DNA of 64,000 bases from Pelomonas sp. V22 (GTDB lineage Bacteria > Pseudomonadota > Gammaproteobacteria > Burkholderiales > Burkholderiaceae_C). How positions within the stretch are numbered: the first letter of the stretch is position 1; each line of letters begins with the position of its first letter. Where the stretch lies: assembly GCF_030014915.1 (NCBI RefSeq), contig NZ_JAGIXS010000001.1, forward strand, positions 1,302,001 through 1,366,000, read 5' to 3'. Both the position numbers and the translations under genes were made by a program. The notes under the pieces were generated by a model. It had not been told where the DNA came from. It did not search any database and saw nothing but the letters and a program-made list of their open reading frames with translations. Shown piece after piece: positions 36,201 through 45,578 of this stretch.

Positions 36201-37484
36201 ATGAGCAATCAATCGCTGTTTGAGCGCGCCCAGCGCGTGATCCCTGGCGGCGTGAATTCGCCGGTCCGCGCCTTCCGCGCCGTCGGCGGCACGCCGCGCT
36301 TCATCACCAAGGGCGATGGCGCCTACATCTTCGACGCCGAAGGCCAGCGCTACATCGACTACATCGGCTCCTGGGGCCCGATGATCCTCGGACATGGCCA
36401 CCCGGCCGTGCTGGAGGCCGTGCTGTCGGCCGCCCGTGAGGGCTTCAGCTATGGTGCGCCAACCGAGCGCGAGATCGAGCTGGCCGAGGAGATCATCAAG
36501 CTGGTGCCGTCCATCGAGCAGGTGCGCCTGGTGTCCTCGGGCACCGAGGCCACGATGAGCGCCATCCGCCTGGCGCGCGGCGCCACCGGCCGCAGCAAGT
36601 TCATCAAGTTCGAGGGCTGCTACCACGGTCACACCGACTCCCTGCTGGTCAAGGCCGGCTCGGGCCTGGCGACCTTCGGCCACCCGACCAGCGCCGGCGT
36701 GCCGGCCGAGGTGGCCCAGCACACGCTGGTGCTCGAGTACAACAACGTCGAGCAGCTGGAAGAAGCCTTCCAGCTCCACGGCAAGGAACTGGCCTGCGTG
36801 ATCATCGAGCCGATCGCCGGCAACATGAACTTCGTGCGTGCCGCCCTGCCTTTCGTGAAGCGCCTGCGCGAGCTGTGCACCGAGTACGGCGCCCTGCTGG
36901 TGTTCGACGAGGTGATGACCGGCTTCCGCGTCGGCCTGCACTCGGCGCAAGGCCATTACGCCTCGCTGCTGCCGGGCTTCAAGCCCGACGTGTCGGTGTT
37001 CGGCAAGGTCATCGGCGGCGGCATGCCGCTGGCCGCTTTCGGCGCGAGTCGCGAGATCATGGCCCACCTGGCGCCGCTGGGCGGCGTCTACCAGGCCGGC
37101 ACGCTTTCCGGCAACCCGGTGGCCACCGCCTGCGGCCTGGCCACGCTGCGCGAGATCCAGAAACCGGGCTTCTTCGAGGCCTTGTCGACCAAGACCCAGT
37201 ATCTGGTCAATGGCCTCAAGAAGGTGGCGGACGAGAACGGCGTGCCCTTCAGCGTCGACTCGCAAGGTGGCATGTTCGGCTTCTTTCTGATGAACGAACT
37301 GCCGCAGAACTACCAGACCGTGATGACCACGGACAAGGAGCGCTTCAACCGCTTCTTCCACGGCATGCTGGAGGCCGGCGTCTATCTCGCGCCGGCGCTG
37401 TACGAGGCCGGCTTCGTGTCCGCCGCGCACAGCCAGGCCGACCTGGACGCCACGCTGGCGGCCGCGCGCGCCGCGCTGCGCTGA
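36201..37484 (+). CDS. hemL: Glutamate-1-semialdehyde 2,1-aminomutase
   Basis: A 427-residue PLP enzyme that makes 5-aminolevulinate from glutamate 1-semialdehyde, the C5 route to haem. The N-terminal [18 protein letters not shown] is diagnostic. The PLP lysine lies in [15 protein letters not shown] (about K269), and [12 protein letters not shown] carries the pyridine-binding Asp. Its length equals the family norm. It begins 30 bp after the thiD-like gene and 15 bp before mpl, so the genes may be co-transcribed. Confidence 0.97.
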   Translation: MSNQSLFERAQRVIPGGVNSPVRAFRAVGGTPRFITKGDGAYIFDAEGQRYIDYIGSWGPMILGHGHPAVLEAVLSAAREGFSYGAPTEREIELAEEIIKLVPSIEQVRLVSSGTEATMSAIRLARGATGRSKFIKFEGCYHGHTDSLLVKAGSGLATFGHPTSAGVPAEVAQHTLVLEYNNVEQLEEAFQLHGKELACVIIEPIAGNMNFVRAALPFVKRLRELCTEYGALLVFDEVMTGFRVGLHSAQGHYASLLPGFKPDVSVFGKVIGGGMPLAAFGASREIMAHLAPLGGVYQAGTLSGNPVATACGLATLREIQKPGFFEALSTKTQYLVNGLKKVADENGVPFSVDSQGGMFGFFLMNELPQNYQTVMTTDKERFNRFFHGMLEAGVYLAPALYEAGFVSAAHSQADLDATLAAARAALR

Positions 37485-37499
37485 TCGCGGGGCCAGGCC

Positions 37500-38873
37500 A
37501 TGCACATCCACATCCTCGGCATCTGCGGCACCTTCATGGGCGGCCTGGCGGCACTCGCGCGTGAAGCCGGCCACAAGGTCACCGGCTGCGATGCCAACGT
37601 CTATCCGCCGATGTCCACCCAGCTGGAGCAACTGGGCATCGAGCTGATCAGCGGCTTCGGTGCCGAACAGCTCGAACTCGAGCCCGACCTGTTCGTGATC
37701 GGCAATGTGGTGACGCGCTCCAGCGAAGGCCGCTTCCCCTTGATGGAAGCCATCCTCGACGCCGGCCTGCCCTACACGAGCGGGCCGCAATGGCTGGCCG
37801 AGCATGTGCTGCAAGGCCGCCATGTGCTGGCCGTGGCCGGCACGCATGGCAAGACCACGACCACCTCGATGCTGGCCTGGATCCTCGAGCATGCCGGCCT
37901 CAAGCCGGGCTTCCTGGTGGGCGGCGTGCCGGAGAACTTTGGCGTCTCCGCCCGATTGGGCAGCGGCGCGCCCTTCGTGATTGAAGCCGACGAGTACGAC
38001 ACCGCCTTCTTCGACAAGCGCAGCAAGTTCGTCCACTACCACCCGCGCACCGCCATCCTGAACAACCTCGAGTTCGACCACGCCGACATCTTTGCCGACC
38101 TGGCCGCCATCGAGACCCAGTTTCACCACCTGGTGCGCACCGTGCCGGCATCGGGCCGCCTCGTTGTCAATGCCCGCGAGGAAGCGCTGCAACGTGTGCT
38201 GACCCGAGGCTGCTGGAGCGAGGTCCAACGCTTTGGCGGCCGCAAGGAAGAGCCGGGCCTCTTGCGTGCACGCGGCGAGCCGCAGGCCTTCGACGTGCTG
38301 CGCGGCAGCCTCAAGGTGGCCCGTGTCGAGTGGGAACTCTCCGGCGAACACAACCAGCTGAACGCGCTCGCCGCCATCGCCGCCGCCGAGCACCTGGGCG
38401 TCACGCCCGAGCAGTCGGCCGCCGCGCTGCGCGAGTTCAAGAACGTCAAGCGCCGCATGGAGCTGCGCGGCGAGGCTGGGGGCGTGAAGGTCTATGACGA
38501 TTTCGCCCACCACCCCACCGCCATCCGCACCACGGTCAACGGCCTGCGCCGCCGCATCGCCCCGGCCGAGCGCATCCTGGCCGTGTTCGAACCCCGCTCC
38601 AACACCATGAAGCTGGGCACGATGAAGGCCCAACTGCCCTGGGCGCTGGAAGAGGCCGACCTGAGCTTCTGCAACCAGGACGGCCTGTCCTGGGACGCCG
38701 CCGAGGCCCTGCTGCCGCTGGGCGCGCAAGGCCTGGTCGGTGCCAATGCGGACGCGCTGGTGGCCCTGGTCGTGAAGGCTGCCAAGCCCGGCGACCACAT
38801 CCTGTGCATGAGCAATGGCGGCTTTGGTGGCATCCACCAGAAGCTGCTGGACGCGCTCTCAAAGAAGGCCTGA
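37500..38873 (+). CDS. mpl: UDP-N-acetylmuramate:L-Ala-gamma-D-Glu-meso-DAP ligase
   Basis: A 457-residue Mur-ligase-family enzyme that attaches recovered murein tripeptide to UDP-MurNAc during cell-wall recycling. It starts with MHIHILGICGTFMGGLAALA, has the ATP loop AGTHGKTTTTSML (about 114-126), the central EADEYDTAFFDKRSKFVHY and the C-terminal YDDFAHHPTAIRTT. These distinguish Mpl from MurC. It is followed five bases later by a GNAT gene. Confidence 0.96.
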   Translation: MHIHILGICGTFMGGLAALAREAGHKVTGCDANVYPPMSTQLEQLGIELISGFGAEQLELEPDLFVIGNVVTRSSEGRFPLMEAILDAGLPYTSGPQWLAEHVLQGRHVLAVAGTHGKTTTTSMLAWILEHAGLKPGFLVGGVPENFGVSARLGSGAPFVIEADEYDTAFFDKRSKFVHYHPRTAILNNLEFDHADIFADLAAIETQFHHLVRTVPASGRLVVNAREEALQRVLTRGCWSEVQRFGGRKEEPGLLRARGEPQAFDVLRGSLKVARVEWELSGEHNQLNALAAIAAAEHLGVTPEQSAAALREFKNVKRRMELRGEAGGVKVYDDFAHHPTAIRTTVNGLRRRIAPAERILAVFEPRSNTMKLGTMKAQLPWALEEADLSFCNQDGLSWDAAEALLPLGAQGLVGANADALVALVVKAAKPGDHILCMSNGGFGGIHQKLLDALSKKA

Positions 38874-38878
38874 CCGCA

Positions 38879-39427
38879 ATGATCCTCAGCGAACGAATCG
38901 GCCTGCGCCATGCCACCGAAGCCGATCTGCCGCTGCTGATCAAGATGGCTGCCGACCCCGGTGCGCGCGGCGACTTCCTGCCCAAGCGCATGCGCGCTCC
39001 GGGCGAACTCGCCAAGCAGTTCGGCGAGAACGGGTTCTCGTCGGACGAGTACGAGATGCTGCTGATCTGCGACCGCCGCGACCCGCAGCAGCGCGTGATC
39101 GGCAACGTCGTCCACTTCCGCGCCCGCAGCCGCTACACCACGGCCCGCGAAATCGGCTGGACCATCTTCGACCCCACGCTGCGCGGCCAGGGCTATGCCG
39201 GCGAGGCCGCGCGCCTGCTGGTCGACTACCTGTTCGAGAACTTCCAGCAGGTCTACCGGCTGGAGTGCACGGTCTCGGTCCACAACGGCGCCTCACGCGG
39301 CGTGGCCGAGAAGATCGGCTTCCAGCATGAAGCACTGGCGCGCGGCCTGCTCTATGTGGGCGGGCAGCCGGTGGATGCGAATACCTTCGGGCTGATCAGG
39401 CCGGAGTGGGAAGCCAGGGCGCGCTGA
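38879..39427 (+). CDS. GNAT-family N-acetyltransferase (RimJ/RimL-like)
   Basis: A 182-residue acetyltransferase that uses acetyl-CoA on an unknown amine. The N-terminus ERIGLRHATEADLPLL is typical of the RimJ/RimL group. The acetyl-CoA loop is in RGQGYAGEAARLLVDYLF (motif A), and SVHNGASRGVAEKIGFQHE is motif B. I chose the ATG at 38879, five bases after mpl, over an upstream start inside mpl. The mpl neighbourhood is the only hint of function. Confidence 0.88.
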   Translation: MILSERIGLRHATEADLPLLIKMAADPGARGDFLPKRMRAPGELAKQFGENGFSSDEYEMLLICDRRDPQQRVIGNVVHFRARSRYTTAREIGWTIFDPTLRGQGYAGEAARLLVDYLFENFQQVYRLECTVSVHNGASRGVAEKIGFQHEALARGLLYVGGQPVDANTFGLIRPEWEARAR

Positions 39428-39571
39428 ACGCTGGGCGCTGGAGGTAGTCTGCGAAGGCCGTGCCGGCTTCAGCTGTGGCAAGGCTGAGCGATCCGAAATG
39501 CACAGCGGAAGTAGCAGGCGCACGCCACCTTGGTGGTTGAGGCCAGTCCCCGAGCAATCGTCGCAAACAAA

Positions 39572-39593
39572 AAGGCCCGCCGAAGCGGGCCTT
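39572..39593 (-). terminator. Bidirectional rho-independent terminator
   Basis: AAGGCCCGC and GCGGGCCTT form a perfect 9-bp stem around CGAA (39581-39584). On the minus strand a T5 tract follows, serving the metalloprotease gene that ends at 39614. It may also end the plus-strand hemL-mpl-GNAT transcript. The rest of 39428-39613 holds nothing that I can identify. Confidence 0.88.
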
Positions 39594-39613
39594 CCTGAGC
39601 ACTACCAAACCAA

Positions 39614-42334
39614 TCAGCTGCGGCTCATCGTCGCCCGCAGCGCCTCGCTCAGGCTGTTCAGGCTCTCCGCCAGGTGGGCGCGGCTTTCCACCGACAAGCC
39701 ACCCTTGGCCGAAGCCGCACGCAACTCGCTCTGCAGCTGCGTGGCATGCAGGCGCATCAGGCTGAGCGCATCCGGCGGCAGCGTGGCCGAGCCGCGCGTC
39801 AGCAGGGCTTGCACGCGCTTCAGGTGCTCGCGCTGCAGGTTGCGGCGCAGGCGGTCGATCTCGGCGCCGCTCTTCAGCTCGGACCACACCGAGTTCTGCA
39901 GCGTCAGGTAGACCTCGCTGAGCGAGATCAGGCCACGGCGCTTGGCTTCGGGCACGTAGCTCGGCATGTCCAGCAGGCGCGTGGCCGTGTTCGTCGCGAG
40001 CAGGCGGTCCATGGCACCGGTCTGGATGCGGGCCACAGCGGCCGGGATGTTCAGCGGCACGCCGCGATCACCCTCGTTGTAGTCCAGCGTCAGCGAGGCC
40101 AGGAACTCGGGGCGGAACTTGAACGAGTCCACACTGAACAGGCCGGTCGACAGGAACTGCAGAGCCTCGCGCTGCTTGGCCGGATCGACCGGCGTGAAGC
40201 TGGCGCGGCCGGTGCTGCCCGGCAGGTCGCGCACGGCGTGCATGCCGCCCACGTACTTGCCCACCAGCTCGGCTGCACGGGCCAGCTGCGAGAAGCCCGC
40301 CATCAGCGAACGGCGCTGGCGCAGCGGGTCGTCGCCAACCTGCGGCTTGCGGTCCTGCACACGCGCCCACAGCTCTTGCGAGAGCTTGAAGCGCTTCTTG
40401 TAATAGGCCAGCGGGTCGTCGCCGAGGTCGAAGCGGTTGGCCAGCGGGTCCATGCCGTCGTAGGCGCCGAAGCCGCCGGCGTCCTGGTCGTCTGCATAGG
40501 CCAGCTGCGGCTCGGTGCTGCGGCCGGCGATCTTGGCCAGCTCGGCCGCTTCCTGATCCTTGGCAATCGGCTTGTAGGCGTACTCGATGGCCCAGTAGTC
40601 GTAGGGGCCGAGGGTGTGCGGGTTGTAGGCCGCCTGTGCCTCGCCCTTGAGTGCCAGGTTGACGGCGTTGTAGTCCATCACCGAACCCGAGATCGGGTTC
40701 TTGTCGGTCCAGGCCTTGTCCTTCAGCTGCGCCTGCGTGACCGTGGTCGAGGCCTTGAAGTTGTGCTTCAGGCCCAGCGTATGGCCCACCTCATGCATGA
40801 TCGTGTCCTTGATCACCGACTGCACATAGGCCTCGGCCTCGGGGCTGTCGGGCGCGATCTCGCCACGGGCTTCCAGCACGTCGAGCGCAAAGCTCATGTC
40901 GGCGGCGGCCTCATGGGCGTAGTTGCAGAACGCGGCCTCGTCGTGGCTGTGGCCCAGGCGGCCCAGTGGCAGGTCGGCGCTCTTGCCGATGTCTTCGACG
41001 ATCAGGCGGCGCGAGCCGCGCGAGAACACGTCGCTCATGCCAATGTCGGCATCGAGGATTTCACCGGTGCGCGGGTCGGTGTTGCTCGGGCCGATGGCGA
41101 AGCCCACGTCAGCGCCGACGAACCAGCGGATCGAGGCATGGCCGGCGTCCATGTTGTCCCAGTCGGCGTCGTCGGGCTGCTGCTTGGCCACGACGGCATT
41201 CTTGAAGCCGATCTTCTCGAAGGCCTTGTTCCACTCGGTGATGCCAGCCTCGACCGAGGCGCGATAGCGAACCGGGATGTTCTTGTCCATCCAGTAGACG
41301 ATGGGCTTGACCGGCTCGGACAGCGCCGCCGCCGGATCCTTCTTCTCCAGACGCCAGCGGTGGATGTAGTGCACGCGGTTGGCGGCCTTCATGTCGCCGC
41401 CCAGGTCGGTGAAGCTCTCGGCGAAATGGCCGAGGCGCGGGTCGGCCGCGCGCGTGGCCATCAGCTGCTCGGGCAGGGCCGCGAAGCTGTAGACGAAGCT
41501 GACGAACAGGCTGCGCGGATCCGGCGTGGCGCGCGGCGGCGTGGGCGTCGGGATCGGCGACGGCATCAGCGGCGGTGCCGGGATGCGCGCCGTGGCGAAG
41601 TGCATGCGCGTGGTCAGCGTCGAGAGCTCCTTCTCGGCGCGGGTGCTTTCGAACGAGGAGTTGGCGCGGTCCAGCGCGAACGGCAGGCGGTAGGCCATTT
41701 CCAGGTTGGTGGAATAGCCGGCAATGTCGCTGAACAGGAAGCCAGCATCGATCAGCACCGACTTGCGGGTCGGATGCTCGGCGCTCGCGACCGCTGCCGA
41801 GGCGATCAGGCTCGGCGAGAAGGCCTGCTCGATGGCGCGGGCCGAGCCCTGGTCGGACACGGCACGGAACTTGGTGTTGGGCGCGATCAGCTGGATCTGG
41901 TTGCCGACGCGGCGGAACTCGATCATCCAGTCGCCCGACATCTGGCTGGCGTAGAGGCCGCGCTCACCGACGGCATTGGCCACATTGACGGTGAACAGCA
42001 GCGGCTTGCCGAGCAGGGCCTTGGGCACTTCGAGCCAGACCTTCTCGTCCTTGCGCCAGATCGGGATGAGGCCGTCCTGCTGCTTGGCGTCCTTGATCAC
42101 GTCGGCAAAAGGCTTGGGCGCGGTCGGGTCGGCCGGCGGGCGCGGTGCAGCGGCGGCGGTGGGGGCGGCGCCCGAGGCGGCCGATGCGGCAGCGGCAGCA
42201 GCAACCGGAGCGGCAGCCGGCGTGGCGGCGGCAGTGGGCGCGGTGGTCGGTGCCGTGGTGGCACAGGCGCTCAAGAGGGCCACGGCGGCGGCGATGGCCG
42301 ACAGGCTCAGGGGCGAGGCAGACGAAAGCTTCAT
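39614..42334 (-). CDS. Zinc-dependent metalloprotease, probable lipoprotein (DUF5117/DUF5118 type)
   Basis: A 906-residue exported protein. The N-terminus has a lipoprotein signal with lipobox-like LLSAC, followed by a low-complexity Thr/Pro/Ala stretch. The zinc site HEVGHTLGLKHNF (HExxH at about 514-518 with a third ligand at +10) is intact, with KDTIMHEVGH before it and GSVMDYNAVN (Met-turn) after it. The overall pattern matches the large zinc-dependent metzincins with DUF5117, DUF5118 and DUF4953 segments. The ATG at 42334 has a GAAGGA site and begins the signal; the longer frame to 42481 lacks both. Substrate unknown; cell-envelope location inferred. Confidence 0.87.
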   Translation of the reverse strand: MKLSSASPLSLSAIAAAVALLSACATTAPTTAPTAAATPAAAPVAAAAAASAASGAAPTAAAAPRPPADPTAPKPFADVIKDAKQQDGLIPIWRKDEKVWLEVPKALLGKPLLFTVNVANAVGERGLYASQMSGDWMIEFRRVGNQIQLIAPNTKFRAVSDQGSARAIEQAFSPSLIASAAVASAEHPTRKSVLIDAGFLFSDIAGYSTNLEMAYRLPFALDRANSSFESTRAEKELSTLTTRMHFATARIPAPPLMPSPIPTPTPPRATPDPRSLFVSFVYSFAALPEQLMATRAADPRLGHFAESFTDLGGDMKAANRVHYIHRWRLEKKDPAAALSEPVKPIVYWMDKNIPVRYRASVEAGITEWNKAFEKIGFKNAVVAKQQPDDADWDNMDAGHASIRWFVGADVGFAIGPSNTDPRTGEILDADIGMSDVFSRGSRRLIVEDIGKSADLPLGRLGHSHDEAAFCNYAHEAAADMSFALDVLEARGEIAPDSPEAEAYVQSVIKDTIMHEVGHTLGLKHNFKASTTVTQAQLKDKAWTDKNPISGSVMDYNAVNLALKGEAQAAYNPHTLGPYDYWAIEYAYKPIAKDQEAAELAKIAGRSTEPQLAYADDQDAGGFGAYDGMDPLANRFDLGDDPLAYYKKRFKLSQELWARVQDRKPQVGDDPLRQRRSLMAGFSQLARAAELVGKYVGGMHAVRDLPGSTGRASFTPVDPAKQREALQFLSTGLFSVDSFKFRPEFLASLTLDYNEGDRGVPLNIPAAVARIQTGAMDRLLATNTATRLLDMPSYVPEAKRRGLISLSEVYLTLQNSVWSELKSGAEIDRLRRNLQREHLKRVQALLTRGSATLPPDALSLMRLHATQLQSELRAASAKGGLSVESRAHLAESLNSLSEALRATMSRS

Positions 42335-42470
42335 TCGGTCATTCCTTCTTTGTTCAGGACAGGTCGCCAGGGCGAAGGCGCAACTCTCGCTGCGACGAGC
42401 GCCGGCGTCAATCGAGGCCAACGTGGCCCGGCCCCGGAAATCCACGCTTCGTCGCATAGACTTGCCCGCC

Positions 42471-43052
42471 ATGCGCGCCACCCACCTGCTCTACCTGCAT
42501 GGCTTCCGTTCGTCGCCGGCCTCGGCCAAGGCGCGGCGCATGGCGCAATGGGTGGCCAAGCAGCGCCCCGACCTGCAGTTCGCCTGCCCGCAACTGCCGC
42601 CCTCGCCGCGCGAGGCCATGGCCCTGGTGCAGCAGCTGACCGGTGACTGGCCGGCCGAGAGCATGGCCGTGATGGGCAGCTCGCTCGGCGGTTTCTATGC
42701 CACCCATGTGGCCCAGCAGCGCGGCTGCCGCGCCGTGCTCCTGAACCCCGCCGTCGACCCGGCCCGCGACCTGGCCGCCTACATCGGCGAGCAGAGCTGC
42801 TGGCAGAACCCGGACGAGCATTTCTTCTTCCGCGCCGAATTCGTCGACGAGCTGCGTCAGCTGGCCGTTGGCGAGCTGGCGCATCCTGAGCGCCTGCTGG
42901 CCGTCATCGCCAAAGGCGACGAGGTGCTGGACTGGCGCGAGATGCACGCCCGCTACGCGCCCTGCCGCATCAAGCTGCTGGAAGGCAGCGACCATGGCCT
43001 CGCCGACTTCGACGACTACCTCCAAGAACTGACGGACTTCCTGCTGCTATGA
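42471..43052 (+). CDS. yqiA: YqiA-like esterase (UPF0227)
   Basis: A 193-residue alpha/beta hydrolase similar to E. coli YqiA, a small acyl-CoA or ester hydrolase. It has the N-terminal [18 protein letters not shown], the nucleophile elbow GSSLGG (69-74, Ser71), and a C-terminal [12 protein letters not shown] that supplies the histidine. The ATG at 42471 overlaps no other gene. A TAGACT -10-like box ends eight bases upstream and no Shine-Dalgarno sequence is visible. The stop overlaps the next start (ATGA). Confidence 0.9.
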   Translation: MRATHLLYLHGFRSSPASAKARRMAQWVAKQRPDLQFACPQLPPSPREAMALVQQLTGDWPAESMAVMGSSLGGFYATHVAQQRGCRAVLLNPAVDPARDLAAYIGEQSCWQNPDEHFFFRAEFVDELRQLAVGELAHPERLLAVIAKGDEVLDWREMHARYAPCRIKLLEGSDHGLADFDDYLQELTDFLLL

Positions 43053-43789
43053 GACTCGCCAACAAGATCTGCATCATCACCGGCGCCGCCCAGGGCATCG
43101 GCCTCGCCACCGCTTTGAAGTTCGCCCGCGAGGGCGCAACCGTGGTCGTCTGCGACCTCAAGCCCGAGGGCGTGGAAGCCGCGGTCGAGGCCTGCCAGAA
43201 GCTGGGCGCCGCGGCGGAGGGCCACACGGTGGACGTGACCGACCGCGTCTCGGTGGACCTGATGGTGGCCGCCGTGCTGGCCCGGCATGGCCGCATCGAC
43301 GTGCTGGTCAACAACGCCGGCATCACCAAGGACGCACGGCTGCAGAAGATGACGCTGGCGCAGTTCGATGCGGTGATCGACGTCAACCTGCGCGGCGTCT
43401 TCCACTGCGCCCAAGCCGTGGCCGACACCATGGTGGCCCAAGGCGGCGGCGTGATCCTGAACGCCAGCTCGGTGGTGGGCATCTACGGCAACTTCGGCCA
43501 GACCAACTACGCGGCCACCAAGTTCGGCGTGATCGGCTTTACCAAGACCTGGAGCCGCGAACTGGGCCCCAAGGGCGTGCGCGTCAATGCCGTGGCGCCG
43601 GGCTTCATCGAGACCCCCATCCTCGGCACCATCCCGCAGAAGGTCATCGACGAGATGCAGGCCCATGTGCCGCTGCGTCGCCTCGGCAAGCCCGAGGAGA
43701 TCGCCAATGTCTACGCCTTCCTGGCCAGCGACGAGGCCAGCTATGTCAATGGCGCGGTGCTGGAGGTGTCGGGCGGGATGACGGTCTGA
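43049..43789 (+). CDS. Short-chain dehydrogenase/reductase, 3-oxoacyl-ACP reductase-like (FabG family)
   Basis: A 246-residue NAD(P)-dependent reductase of exact FabG length. The cofactor loop is TGAAQGIG (11-18), followed by NNAG (88-91) and the catalytic Ser141, Tyr154 and Lys158 (NASSVVG and NYAATK). D36 after the second strand (VVVCDLKP) favours NAD(H) over NADPH. It could be a beta-ketoacyl reductase or a general SDR; no acyl carrier or fatty acid synthesis genes adjoin it. It is translationally coupled to the esterase gene. Confidence 0.88.
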   Translation: MRLANKICIITGAAQGIGLATALKFAREGATVVVCDLKPEGVEAAVEACQKLGAAAEGHTVDVTDRVSVDLMVAAVLARHGRIDVLVNNAGITKDARLQKMTLAQFDAVIDVNLRGVFHCAQAVADTMVAQGGGVILNASSVVGIYGNFGQTNYAATKFGVIGFTKTWSRELGPKGVRVNAVAPGFIETPILGTIPQKVIDEMQAHVPLRRLGKPEEIANVYAFLASDEASYVNGAVLEVSGGMTV

Positions 43790-45392
43790 GCGGCGCTTCG
43801 GCGCGGCACAGCTCGTCGTAGGTCTTGGAGGGGCGGCCGTAAAGGTCGGTCAGCGGTCTCGGCTTTTCCACAAAGACCGGCGAAGCAAAGCTGTCGGCCT
43901 CCGTCTGGCCGAGCCAGGCAATGCCCGCCAGGTCCAGCACCGTGGGGAAGACATCGCGATGGCTGATCTTGCGGTCCAGGTTGGCCTGCAAGGCAGCCAT
44001 CTGCCGGCCACGGTCGCGGCGATAGGCCTCGTTGGCCCAGACCAGCAGGGGCACCTCCAGGTCCTGGCAGCTGGGCGTGGGCCGCGCATGCATGAAGAGC
44101 TGGTCCTGGTCGTCGAACAGGCTTTCGCCATGGTCCGAGGTGTAGAGCATCAGCACCGGCCGTTGCTCGGCCCGCAGCGTACCGGTCAGGCGCGCCATGA
44201 ACTGGTCCAGCGCCACCACCGTGTTGTCATAGGAGTTGATTGCCTCCCGCTTGTGCCTCGCCTCAGGGTGTCCGGGCACGCCGCTGTCACTCAGCGTCGG
44301 GCGAAACACGCGAGCCTCGTTCGTGTAGCGCTCCTCGTAGGGGAAATGGCTGCCCATCATGTGCAGCACCGCCAACTGCCGGGGACCGCCCTGCCGGACG
44401 AACGACTGGAACGGCAGCAGCAGGCTGGTGTCCTTGCGGAAGTGGAAGTCCTGGCTGTCGGTCGAATGATCCAACACGTCCGCCGCGCGGCTCAGATCGG
44501 TGACTTCCTGGTTCGACAGCCAGGCGGTCTTGAACCCCGCTTCCTTGAAGGTCTGGATCAGGGAGGCGTGGCCGCCCGCGACCTGGCGGGTCACGATGCG
44601 CGGCACGGCAGCCGCGGTCCACTGCGCCGTCGAGGCCACGTCGCGGAAGGAGATCAGCTCGTCTCGATGCCGGTCCATCCAGGGCGTGGTCGGGCGCGCA
44701 TAGCCGTTGAGGCTGAGGTGATCGCGCCGCACGCTTTCGCCGATCACGAGAACCACCAGCAAGGCCTGCTGGTCCTGGCTGCGGCCCTGCACGCTGGCGG
44801 TCAGCCTCTGCTGGCCGTCACGCGCCAGGCTGCGCTGCAGTGACAGCAGCACATTGACCGGAAACACGAGGTTGGCCGTTTGCGCATCAAACAGCGGCGG
44901 CAGCTTGACGTGCTGGGCCAGGTCCTGCCGGCCCAGCAGGCCCACCATGGCGTACAGCAGCACCAGGGCCAGCGTGGGCTTGCGCCAGGGCCAGCGTGCA
45001 GAGGCCCCCAGACTCCAGCTCAGGCCAAGATAGGCCAGTGTCACGACGGGGACCCACAACAGCTTCCAGCCAAAGGCCGCGACCATGGTGAGCGAATCGC
45101 GCCAATCGGTATGCAGCGCCGCCGAGATCAGCACGTCGCCCGGCACGCTGCGGTAGTAGGCGCACAGGAAGACATAGACCGGAATCAGCGGCACCACGGG
45201 CGCCCACAGCAGGAAATAGCAGCGCAGGCTGCGGATCACGCAAAGCGGCAGCGCAAGCACAAACAACGTGAGCAGCACGACGGCCAGCAACTCACCAGAC
45301 TCCAGCCCCTGCACCAGGGCCGGCGTCGCCAGGCCCGGCAACCAGAGCAGCAGACCCAGCAGCACGAACTTGAGACGATCGACAGCGCGCAT
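43746..45392 (-). CDS. Membrane sulfatase-fold phosphoethanolamine transferase-like protein (EptA/CptA family)
   Basis: A 548-residue inner-membrane enzyme. Five or so hydrophobic helices fill the first 165 residues (for example [20 protein letters not shown]). The periplasmic catalytic domain begins [20 protein letters not shown] and continues with RPTTPWMDR, the [15 protein letters not shown] segment that should carry the nucleophilic Thr, and [15 protein letters not shown] with metal ligands. Such enzymes add phosphoethanolamine to lipid A or core sugars and can confer polymyxin resistance; the acceptor here is unknown. I chose the ATG at 45392. The 3' end overlaps the convergent SDR gene by 44 bp. 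Confidence 0.88.
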   Translation of the reverse strand: MRAVDRLKFVLLGLLLWLPGLATPALVQGLESGELLAVVLLTLFVLALPLCVIRSLRCYFLLWAPVVPLIPVYVFLCAYYRSVPGDVLISAALHTDWRDSLTMVAAFGWKLLWVPVVTLAYLGLSWSLGASARWPWRKPTLALVLLYAMVGLLGRQDLAQHVKLPPLFDAQTANLVFPVNVLLSLQRSLARDGQQRLTASVQGRSQDQQALLVVLVIGESVRRDHLSLNGYARPTTPWMDRHRDELISFRDVASTAQWTAAAVPRIVTRQVAGGHASLIQTFKEAGFKTAWLSNQEVTDLSRAADVLDHSTDSQDFHFRKDTSLLLPFQSFVRQGGPRQLAVLHMMGSHFPYEERYTNEARVFRPTLSDSGVPGHPEARHKREAINSYDNTVVALDQFMARLTGTLRAEQRPVLMLYTSDHGESLFDDQDQLFMHARPTPSCQDLEVPLLVWANEAYRRDRGRQMAALQANLDRKISHRDVFPTVLDLAGIAWLGQTEADSFASPVFVEKPRPLTDLYGRPSKTYDELCRAEAPLRPSSRPTPPAPRH

Positions 45393-45578
45393 TGGAACGG
45401 CCGGCACAGCAGCGCAACGCCGTGCACCCGAGGGCCCGCAGTGGTGGGGGCCGCATGATACTCAGCGCCTGCCGTTGCAAGCGCTTTGATGGAGGGCGGC
45501 GGCAAGCTGAAAAGCCAACCCTGTTGGCAACCGGCGCCCGTCTGAGCGCGCGCCATGTTCGGCGACAATGCCGGCCAT

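Noticed and set aside
35106-38837. A 1243-codon open frame on the minus strand across thiD, hemL and mpl
   Set aside because: Three well-conserved plus-strand enzymes occupy the same DNA, and the minus-strand translation is compositionally biased with no family resemblance.
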